From positions 1 to 11,308 of the forward strand of contig CAJBWJ010000077.1 of NCBI GenBank assembly GCA_903959355.1: a stretch of 11,308 nt of DNA, read 5' to 3'. The notes under the pieces are model-generated. The model was not told the origin of the DNA, made no database searches, and saw nothing but the letters and a program-made list of their open reading frames with translations. The stretch is from an uncultured bacterium. Lineage in GTDB: Bacteria > Patescibacteriota > Microgenomatia > UBA1400 > PJMF01. Positions 1 to 5,443 of this stretch are shown in pieces. The stretch's first letter is position 1. Each line of letters opens with the position of its first letter. Made by a program: the position numbers and the translations under genes.

Positions 1-60
1 ATCCTCGAGTTTTCTTTTTTTTAATAAGTAAATGATTTCTTCCTTTTTTATCTTATTCAT
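1..60 (-). CDS. Start of an unidentified protein, cut by the left edge
   Basis: An ATG at 60-58 (minus strand) opens a frame that stays open for 20 codons to the window edge and begins MNKIKKEEIIYLLKKRKLED. It starts 7 nt after the stop of the PqqD-like gene, so the two are very probably cotranscribed. The visible part is a lysine-rich, probably helical N terminus and is too short to assign. In other genomes small PqqD-like genes sit next to radical SAM enzymes, proteases, nucleotidyltransferases or transporters, but nothing visible here chooses among these. No clear Shine-Dalgarno precedes it, so translation may be coupled to the gene in front. Confidence 0.5.
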   Translation of the reverse strand, partial: MNKIKKEEIIYLLKKRKLED

Positions 61-67
61 AATTTTA

Positions 68-358
68 TTATGGAGACACTTTAATTATGGAATTTTTTAA
101 GCATGAAGCAATGAAATCCTCAACGTCTTTCTTGAGCTCTTCTTTTTCCACACCCTCATATTCTTTTAAGATCTTATTCATTATCTGACTGACTGTTTTT
201 TTAGATTCAAGTAATTTCCAAATAATTAAACCAAGCTCATTTAATTCAATAAAGGTTTTTTTATCTTTCTTTAAGATCAAGACTTTGTTTTTTTCTTCTT
301 TGAAGTGTAAATTTTTCTCACGAATATAAGATGTTTGCATATTTTTTGAACCCTTCAT
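68..358 (-). CDS. PqqD-like small protein (possible RiPP recognition element)
   Basis: This 96-residue protein matches the PqqD fold in layout. A short beta region (KVLILKKDKKTFIEL, about residues 25-39) is followed by the hallmark Leu-Asn near 39-40 and Ile-Trp at 46-47, then two helices ending in a hydrophobic SCLKNSIIKV. In the family these domains bind the leader peptide of ribosomally made, modified peptides and present it to a radical SAM or other modifying enzyme; free-standing copies also occur with unrelated partners. No precursor peptide or modifying enzyme is visible, so the role is inferred only from the fold. The partner may be the gene 7 nt downstream that leaves the window. The start could instead be the Met at codon 7 (position 340), which has AAGGG about 10 nt before it; I kept the outer ATG because a possible -10 lies 10 nt upstream of it. 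Confidence 0.72.
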   Translation of the reverse strand: MKGSKNMQTSYIREKNLHFKEEKNKVLILKKDKKTFIELNELGLIIWKLLESKKTVSQIMNKILKEYEGVEKEELKKDVEDFIASCLKNSIIKVSP

Positions 359-368
359 TTTGAAAGAG

Positions 369-422
369 AGAATAACACAGAAAAGTACCCTCTTGCAAAG
401 ATAATTATAAATAAGTTATTCT
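369..422. promoter_or_regulatory. Symmetric divergent promoter / possible operator
   Basis: The 92 bp between the two divergent genes contains AGAATAAC (369-376) and its exact reverse complement GTTATTCT (415-422), each 16 nt from a central palindrome TTGCAA (393-398). Read as promoters, both strands give TTGCAA, an 18-nt spacer and TATTCT, sharing a single -35-like hexamer. The minus-strand copy also has an extended -10 (TGT before TATTCT). TATTCT matches only 4 of 6 bases of the -10 consensus, so promoter activity is an inference. The dyad could equally be a binding site for a dimeric regulator. Confidence 0.4.
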
Positions 423-450
423 TAATTTATAGAATTTTTATTTGTTTCTA

Positions 451-1869
451 ATGAACAATCCTAGAGATTTCCTACCAGCTAAATATAAAAAAGATCAGGC
501 AGATTCTGTCGTTAATGACCCAGTAAATTCATTTGGTGAAGATAAAATAGAAGAAAGAATAGACTCTCCTTGGAGCGATTTGGCCAAAGAACCAGAAGTT
601 CCAGAATATAGGAGTGCATCTTCTTTTGAAGAAAAACCAAAAGAAGACAGCAAAGACCTAGGAGCTACTTTAAATAGTGGACTGGGCTCTTTAAAGACAG
701 ATAAAGTAGAAACAACCAATTCAAAAAGCACATTTGGCCCAAAGAAAAAAGCAAATACTAAGATAGCAGGCCTATTAGTGGTCTTCTTTTTGGTTATTGG
801 TGTTTTTTCTAGCTACCTTCTAACTAAACAAAATCAAGATAACAGACAGCAAGCATCTGAAGTCTGTGCAACCGGAGATCCATACTGTGGCGCTAATGGA
901 AGATGTGTCCCTGGATCCACTATGATAGATGGCGCTTGTATACCATCAACTCCAGTTGGTGTAGGAGGATGCGACGCTGGAATGGCCGAAATCAGAGGCA
1001 GATGTTACAACGATCACTGTAGAGATAATGGTAGTGGTGGAATTATTTGTGGTTGGATTACTAATGACGATCCATGTACTAGTGAATCTATGGGTGGAGA
1101 TTGGTGCGATAATCCAAGCACTTCTCGTGTTGAAACATGTGCCGAAGCAGGACTCAGTCGCTGTCACTGTGGTGGAACAGGCAATGGCTGGTGGGTAATC
1201 GGTAGCGGTGGAAGCTGTGGAGATATATGTGAAGACGCCAACGCTGTCTGTAGTGACTGTGAAGAGCCACCAGAAGAGCCACCGGAAGAACCACCTACCA
1301 CTACAACCCCAACTGAGCCTCCAACTGGAACTCCAACACTTCCTCCAGTACTTCTCACCTGCGGCGAATTCGGATGCAATCAAAATACAGACTGCACCAC
1401 CGGACTAACCTGTCAGCCAGTAACTTCAGGTGGACAAGCAAAGAAGATCTGTGCTCTTGGAGAAAATCAACTATTTTGTGCTGCTAATCCAACAGTTGCT
1501 AACTGTTGTCAAAGTCAACCAATCCCAGTTTGTGCTTCTATTGAAATCCTAGATGAAACTAACAATATTATGGAGGCTAGCGATGACGCCAATCTAAAAG
1601 ACGGAGATCAAGTTCGCTTCCGCTGCTCTGCTGTTGGCAATCAAGACGTCGCCTTTGACTATGAATTTAGAATCTGGGCTCGTAATACCAATTTCTGGAC
1701 TGATTTGACAGATAATACCGGAGCTTTAGCTAAGAACATTTCAGACTCATACATTATTCGTAATACTGGAGACTATGTGGCTCAAGGACGTATTTGTGTA
1801 GGAGCTGAATGCCAGTCCTGGGAGATTGTCACAGGTTCTCCAGCTACCACGTCAGCTAACACTAATTAA
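451..1869 (+). CDS. Membrane-anchored Cys-rich surface protein with Ig-like C-terminal domain
   Basis: Function unknown. With the ATG at 451 the product has 472 residues; a TTG three codons earlier is an alternative start. Order: a charged, probably cytoplasmic N terminus rich in Asp, Glu, Lys and Ser (about 1-100); one membrane helix (about 105-124, KIAGLLVVFFLVIGVFSS); a Cys- and Gly-rich outer region (138-271); a Pro/Thr/Glu linker (272-301); an eight-cysteine module (304-353) with spacing C-x4-C-x5-C-x5-C-x12-C-x8-C-x8-CC; and a beta-rich C-terminal region (about 360-462) that looks Ig- or PKD-like, with a Cys pair near each end. Topology is N-in, C-out, and the many cysteines imply disulfides outside the membrane. 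Only 6 nt separate it from the next gene, which carries two copies of the same module, so the two probably act together at the cell surface. No homologue with a known role is recognised. Confidence 0.8.
   Translation: MNNPRDFLPAKYKKDQADSVVNDPVNSFGEDKIEERIDSPWSDLAKEPEVPEYRSASSFEEKPKEDSKDLGATLNSGLGSLKTDKVETTNSKSTFGPKKKANTKIAGLLVVFFLVIGVFSSYLLTKQNQDNRQQASEVCATGDPYCGANGRCVPGSTMIDGACIPSTPVGVGGCDAGMAEIRGRCYNDHCRDNGSGGIICGWITNDDPCTSESMGGDWCDNPSTSRVETCAEAGLSRCHCGGTGNGWWVIGSGGSCGDICEDANAVCSDCEEPPEEPPEEPPTTTTPTEPPTGTPTLPPVLLTCGEFGCNQNTDCTTGLTCQPVTSGGQAKKICALGENQLFCAANPTVANCCQSQPIPVCASIEILDETNNIMEASDDANLKDGDQVRFRCSAVGNQDVAFDYEFRIWARNTNFWTDLTDNTGALAKNISDSYIIRNTGDYVAQGRICVGAECQSWEIVTGSPATTSANTN
1261..1296 (+). 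repeat. Three tandem 12-nt repeats encoding a Glu-Pro linker
   Basis: Three consecutive copies of GAAGARCCACCN encode three Glu-Glu-Pro-Pro units in the linker between the Gly/Cys-rich region and the eight-cysteine module. The copies differ at only two positions, so the unit number could change by replication slippage and alter linker length. Confidence 0.75.
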
Positions 1870-1875
1870 AATAAA

Positions 1876-2877
1876 ATGAATGTAGATCAAAACAAAGAAC
1901 CAGCTAAATATCTTAAGTCTAAACAAGATGGAAGTATGTCTTTTGGTAAAAGAAGCAATCTTAAAGCCATCGCCATGTTACTTGGACTATTGATTTTTAT
2001 TGGCGGCGCCGTAAGTGTTTTCTTAATTAGTCAAAAGCAAGATACTAGCCCAATTGCTCCTAACGTTCCTCAGTCCAAACCAGCTGCTTACATTGAAAAA
2101 ACTCAAACTTGTACTCTAGAATTCACTGTTGCCACACCAGACAAAATCTCCTGTGGACTAAGTGGTTGTGTAGCCGATACTGACTGTGGAACCAATCTAG
2201 TTTGTGTTGGACCAGCAGATGGATCTAAATATTGTGCTAAACCAGCCTATGAAGATGCTTGTTTAACAGCTACGGCAAGTGAAAAAGCTGAAAAATGTTG
2301 TACTGCTCCAGAAGTAACACTTCTTTCTTGTGGAGAAAAAGACTGTAAAACAAGTACCGACTGTAAAACTGGTTTCGCTTGTATTTCTACTTCGAAAACA
2401 GATGCTGCTGGCAAAGTTATTAAATACTGTGCAGACAATAAGTATTTAGATGCTTGTGTAGCCAATCCAAGTACTAAAAATTGCTGTGAGGCTCCTGTGA
2501 CGGTAACTGTGACCACTACAATCGTGCCAACTGCAACTGTTACCGCAACTGTTACTGCAACTAAAACAGTAGCTCCAACCACAACTGTCACTGTCGCTCC
2601 AACTAATTCTGTAACTACCGTTATCACAACAGTAGGATGTAACGACACCTGTAACGCTAATGCTGACTGTAGCAATATTAGTCACATTTGTTACAACGGC
2701 CAATGTCGTCTAGATGTCAATCCAAGTGACGCTCAATGCAAACTGCCAAATGGCGAAACAATCATTGTTCGTCCTGTCAAAGTTAATACCCAATCTGGCC
2801 CTGCTGACTGGATGAATTATGTCAAAGCAGGTCTAGGCACTCTTGGAGTTGGAGCTCTTCTCCTACTACTTCTATAA
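1876..2877 (+). CDS. Cys-rich surface protein with two eight-cysteine modules and a hydrophobic C-terminal tail
   Basis: Function unknown; 333 residues. Order: a short basic N terminus; a membrane helix at about 29-51; two copies of the eight-cysteine module (93-142 and 152-204) with spacing C-x4-C-x5-C-x5-C-x9/15-C-x8-C-x8/11-CC; a Thr/Val-rich, low-complexity stretch (206-253); a smaller Cys cluster (255-288) containing CNDTC and CYNGQC; and a hydrophobic tail (about 314-333, ending in six leucines) directly before the stop. The tail resembles a second membrane anchor, which would make an outside loop tethered at both ends, although no sortase LPxTG motif or basic end is present. It starts 6 nt after the preceding gene without a visible Shine-Dalgarno, consistent with coupled translation of two parts of one surface structure. 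Confidence 0.8.
   Translation: MNVDQNKEPAKYLKSKQDGSMSFGKRSNLKAIAMLLGLLIFIGGAVSVFLISQKQDTSPIAPNVPQSKPAAYIEKTQTCTLEFTVATPDKISCGLSGCVADTDCGTNLVCVGPADGSKYCAKPAYEDACLTATASEKAEKCCTAPEVTLLSCGEKDCKTSTDCKTGFACISTSKTDAAGKVIKYCADNKYLDACVANPSTKNCCEAPVTVTVTTTIVPTATVTATVTATKTVAPTTTVTVAPTNSVTTVITTVGCNDTCNANADCSNISHICYNGQCRLDVNPSDAQCKLPNGETIIVRPVKVNTQSGPADWMNYVKAGLGTLGVGALLLLLL
2491..2634 (+). repeat. Low-complexity Thr/Val-rich coding stretch with 12-nt repeats
   Basis: This encodes a 48-residue stalk-like segment of alternating Thr, Val, Ala and Pro. Within it, gcaactgttacc (2533-2544) is followed directly by gcaactgttact (2545-2556) and a diverged third copy (2557-2568). Alternating beta-branched residues suggest an extended, possibly glycosylated spacer between the disulfide modules and the C-terminal anchor; that role is inference. 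Confidence 0.6.
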
Positions 2878-2892
2878 AACAGAAAAGAATAG

Positions 2893-2898
2893 TAAAAT
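2893..2898 (+). promoter_or_regulatory. Possible -10 box for the tRNA gene
   Basis: TAAAAT lies 19 nt before the mature tRNA 5' end and equals the -10 hexamer proposed for two other genes in this window. No matching -35 or TG extension is seen. The tRNA could instead be cut from read-through of the Cys-rich gene pair, whose stop is 40 nt upstream. Confidence 0.3.
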
Positions 2899-2917
2899 TT
2901 ACACCTGGTGCAAACCC

Positions 2918-2991
2918 GCGTGTATAGCTCAATTGGTTAGAGCTCCAAGCTTATACCTTGGCGGTTCTAGGTTCGAGTCCTAGTACACGCA
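2918..2991 (+). tRNA. tRNA-Ile, anticodon UAU (reads AUA)
   Basis: A complete 74-nt cloverleaf without an intron. The acceptor stem GCGTGTA (2918-2924) pairs fully with TACACGC (2984-2990). The D stem GCTC/GAGC closes a loop containing GG. The anticodon stem CCAAG/CTTGG encloses CTTATAC, so U33 is followed by anticodon TAT at 2952-2954. The variable loop is 5 nt, and the T stem CTAGG/CCTAG has the standard TTCGAGT loop. The discriminator is A (2991), A37 follows the anticodon, and U12-A23 is present, all compatible with isoleucine. The CCA end is not encoded. Most bacteria read AUA with a CAU-anticodon tRNA modified by TilS to lysidine, so a genomic UAU anticodon is unusual. AUA codons are common in neighbouring genes. 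Confidence 0.93.
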
Positions 2992-3020
2992 CTCTAGATT
3001 GATTCAAGCACTACTCTTTC

Positions 3021-3029
3021 TGCTAAAAT
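3021..3029 (+). promoter_or_regulatory. Extended -10 promoter giving a probable leaderless mRNA
   Basis: TGCTAAAAT is an extended -10 (TGn plus TAAAAT) whose last base is 6 nt before the ATG at 3036. Transcription starting at the usual distance would begin at or next to the A of the start codon. TTGATT at 2999-3004 is a weak -35 candidate at an overlong 19-nt spacing. No Shine-Dalgarno precedes the gene. Confidence 0.5.
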
Positions 3030-3035
3030 GAAAAT

Positions 3036-3452
3036 ATGTTTAGAAAATTGTTTATTGTCTTTGTTTTTTTAATCATTTTATTTTTTGCCTATAAATTAGT
3101 TAAGGCTAAAGAACTACTTACTAATCAAATTTTGCCAAATATTGAAAAACAAATTCCTAAAAAAATTACTTTACCTTGGAACAGTCAAAAAGACATAAAA
3201 ATAGATGACATTAAAGTCAGTCAAAATGATTTGGAGAAATTAGGTGAAAACGGACTTTCACAAGTAAAAATACTCGCAGAAAAAGCTAAAGAAGCTGGTG
3301 GAGTCGCCCAAGGCTTTGTTCAAGAAGCGATCAAAGAAGATAAAGGAAGTGATAAAAACATTTCTGAAAAAGCTTTTGAATATGGAAAATACATTTATTG
3401 CCAAGAAGTAGTTAAGCAATACGAAGCAAGTAGCTCTACTCTTAAATTTTAG
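3036..3452 (+). CDS. Small membrane-anchored protein of unknown function
   Basis: The 138-residue product starts with a basic MFRK followed by a strongly hydrophobic stretch (about 5-20), either an uncleaved signal anchor or a single membrane helix. The rest is hydrophilic, Lys- and Glu-rich and mostly helical (about 60-105), and ends in a distinct segment AFEYGKYIYCQEVVKQYE (113-130) that looks like the conserved part, with one cysteine. The body probably lies outside the membrane. No known domain is recognised. The gene has its own extended -10 just before the ATG. Its stop overlaps the stop of the convergent decarboxylase gene by 4 nt (TTAG), so there is no room for an intergenic terminator. 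Confidence 0.72.
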   Translation: MFRKLFIVFVFLIILFFAYKLVKAKELLTNQILPNIEKQIPKKITLPWNSQKDIKIDDIKVSQNDLEKLGENGLSQVKILAEKAKEAGGVAQGFVQEAIKEDKGSDKNISEKAFEYGKYIYCQEVVKQYEASSSTLKF

Positions 3453-4447
3453 AACAAATGCTTGTCTAAATACTTTGGCTTCTCACCAACTCCAGAAGAA
3501 ATTACTTTTTGCACGCTTGGCAGACTCTGCAGCATTCTCAAAACTTCTTGCTCATACTCAGGTAAAGTTAAAACATGAATATTAAAACCAGTATTAATGG
3601 TGAAATAAGCAGGTACACCAATTTTTCTCAATTGACGGACAGCTTGCATAACTTCAATAGTACCTGGATAAAACAATAAAATTGTTGGTCTGCTGGTCAA
3701 TAAAATACTATGAAATTCTAAAGCTTCAGCTTCGACTATTTCTCCCAAAGTTGTAAAGTCTTTTTGCAAAATTACTTGTTTAACTTGTAAGAGCTTTTCT
3801 TGGATTTTTTCTTGACGAGCGGCAAAAAATAAACTAGTTTCTGCCAAATCGTGACCTTCTGTAGAACTAAGATCCTTTTTGTCTTCTGAAACAACTGCTA
3901 CAAGATCTCTAATCACAAAATCTTCTGGTCTAGCAAAACTTTGAGAATAAGATTCTTCAGAAGTGTTTCCGTCTAGCCACTCAACAAAACCACCACAAAC
4001 GCAACGACAAGCTGTGCCAGAACCCTGCCTGGCCAAAATTGATAATTCTTTTTCTGATAGATTTAAACCGATTGCTTTAACAGCCGCCAGAGTTAAAGCA
4101 GCAAAACCAGAGCCTGAGCTGGAGAGTCCTGTGCTCTTTGGAAAATCATTTTCTGAAACCACTTTTGCAAAAACATCTTTATTAATCAAGTTTTTTTCTT
4201 TAGCCAAGCTTCTAATGCGATCTAAATGTTTAACTACGCGCAAAGCTTCACCATCTTCAACTTCACCGTTAATCGTGATTTGATCTTTTTCTAAATTTGA
4301 TTGAAATTCAACGGTAGTCAAACTGTTTAATGAATTAAGAATCATGGAAATACTACCATTGGCTGGTAAGCGTAGAACTTTATCTTTTTTACCCCAATAT
4401 TTAACGAGAGCGATGTCGCTTCCAGCTTGAACAGTGGTTTTTTCCAT
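3449..4447 (-). CDS. mvaD: Diphosphomevalonate decarboxylase homologue
   Basis: A GHMP-superfamily decarboxylase of 332 residues, the usual length. The family converts mevalonate diphosphate, ATP-dependently, to isopentenyl diphosphate, CO2, ADP and phosphate in the cytoplasm. Family marks: IALVKYWGKKD at 12-22 followed by LPANGSIS (27-34); the GHMP phosphate loop PKSTGLSSSGSGFAAL (103-118); and GSGTACR at 142-148 with the substrate-binding Arg148 and GGFVEW after it. The motif normally read as FDAGPN is TINTGFN here (283-289), so the invariant catalytic Asp is Asn285 (codon 3593-3595). The enzyme may therefore be impaired, use another base, or act on a different mevalonate phosphate. It is the last gene of the operon, 3 nt after the preceding kinase gene, and its stop overlaps that of a convergent gene. 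Confidence 0.85.
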   Translation of the reverse strand: MEKTTVQAGSDIALVKYWGKKDKVLRLPANGSISMILNSLNSLTTVEFQSNLEKDQITINGEVEDGEALRVVKHLDRIRSLAKEKNLINKDVFAKVVSENDFPKSTGLSSSGSGFAALTLAAVKAIGLNLSEKELSILARQGSGTACRCVCGGFVEWLDGNTSEESYSQSFARPEDFVIRDLVAVVSEDKKDLSSTEGHDLAETSLFFAARQEKIQEKLLQVKQVILQKDFTTLGEIVEAEALEFHSILLTSRPTILLFYPGTIEVMQAVRQLRKIGVPAYFTINTGFNIHVLTLPEYEQEVLRMLQSLPSVQKVISSGVGEKPKYLDKHLF

Positions 4448-4450
4448 AAT

Positions 4451-5443
4451 TTATTTTTCCAGTCTTACTCCTGGGGCATTCATTTCTACTTCAATAATTT
4501 TACCACCAGCCATTTTGATTTCAGAGGCAACAGCTTTTCGATCAGCTTGGTCTGCTAAAGCCAGCATACAATCACCACCACCTGCTCCTGAAAGTTTAGC
4601 GCCCATTGCACCAGAGGCTTTGCTAGCAGCAATTAAATTTTCTAGCTCGATGCTGCTAACCTGCAATCTGCGAAGCAAAGCTTGATTTTCATCCATTAAC
4701 AAACCCAGATGAGGCCAATCTTGTTGTTTGAGTGTTTTTCTAGCTTGCTCTACCAAAAGAGTGATGTCAGTAAAAATATGGTCGACTTCTTTTTTGTTTT
4801 CACTGTGCAGACTTTGCACCATACGAATTAAGGTTGCTGTATCAGCTTTTACTCCAGTGTAACCCACTAAAAATGGCAGGCTTTTGATTTCAATTTGTTC
4901 AACAGTCTTACGCTTAATAAACTTTCCATGAGGAGTAACATAATAAATAGTTCCTCCCCAAATAGCCGCCGCAATATCAAAACCAGAAGCTACTCCCTGA
5001 ACTTCAAGTACAGTTTTATAACAAAGATCAAAAAGCTGATCGTTGTTCATCGGCACATCATAAAATTCACTAAGAGCCTTAGCGAAGGCTACTGTACTAG
5101 CACTGCTCGAACCAAGTCCATAAGAAGATTTAAATTCATTTTTACTGTAAACATGAATGGTTTTTTTCTGAGGATATTTTTCCAAAAAAAGCTTGTAACA
5201 AGTTTCGATGAAACTAACTTCTTTTGGTAAATCTTTATTGCCTAAATCTTTAATATTTTTAGAATAAGCTCGCAAACCCAGATCTGGAGCATCTAAAATA
5301 AAAACTTCTTCGCCATTTTCTTCTACGGTAATTGAAAGACGACGATCTACAGCAGTCACAATACAAGGATGACCAAAAACCACACTGTGTTCACCAAAAA
5401 GCATGAGTTTACCAGGTGCCGAAGTTTTTATTTTTTTCTTCAT
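4451..5443 (-). CDS. GHMP kinase, probably phosphomevalonate kinase
   Basis: A 330-residue GHMP kinase in a mevalonate operon that already has a better mevalonate kinase candidate upstream, so it most likely phosphorylates 5-phosphomevalonate to the diphosphate. Motif 1 is APGKLMLFGEHSVVFG (9-24); the ATP phosphate loop is SSYGLGSSSASTVA (106-119); GVASGFDIAAAIWGG (150-164) carries the probable catalytic Asp156; motif 3 is AKLSGAGGGDCMLAL (282-296). The middle and C-terminal motifs resemble bacterial phosphomevalonate kinases (GLGSS, GSGxDVA, SGAGGGDC), while the N-terminal GEHSVVFG motif resembles mevalonate kinase, so substrate assignment from sequence is not secure. The start overlaps the previous stop as ATGA and is preceded by GGGAGG at good spacing, so translation is probably both coupled and Shine-Dalgarno driven. 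Confidence 0.75.
   Translation of the reverse strand: MKKKIKTSAPGKLMLFGEHSVVFGHPCIVTAVDRRLSITVEENGEEVFILDAPDLGLRAYSKNIKDLGNKDLPKEVSFIETCYKLFLEKYPQKKTIHVYSKNEFKSSYGLGSSSASTVAFAKALSEFYDVPMNNDQLFDLCYKTVLEVQGVASGFDIAAAIWGGTIYYVTPHGKFIKRKTVEQIEIKSLPFLVGYTGVKADTATLIRMVQSLHSENKKEVDHIFTDITLLVEQARKTLKQQDWPHLGLLMDENQALLRRLQVSSIELENLIAASKASGAMGAKLSGAGGGDCMLALADQADRKAVASEIKMAGGKIIEVEMNAPGVRLEK

Noticed and set aside
946..1383. Long open minus-strand frame opposite the first Cys-rich gene
   Set aside because: Its Ser/Thr/Trp-rich composition mirrors the repetitive codons of the plus-strand gene, and it has no domain or start signal.
2247..2703. Two overlapping open minus-strand frames opposite the second Cys-rich gene
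   Set aside because: They are Val/Thr/Ser-rich mirror images of the low-complexity stretch and lack any family feature.
2902..2910. CACCTGGTG upstream of the tRNA as a terminator hairpin
   Set aside because: Arms of 4 bp with a 1-nt loop and no T-run cannot form a useful terminator.
2950..2956. tRNA as initiator or elongator Met, or Ile with CAU anticodon
   Set aside because: The loop is CTTATAC; with U33 fixed, the anticodon is UAU and not CAU.
4895..5230. Plus-strand frame opposite the second GHMP kinase
   Set aside because: The minus-strand frame has all GHMP motifs; the plus frame is Ser/Asn/Lys-rich noise without a start signal.
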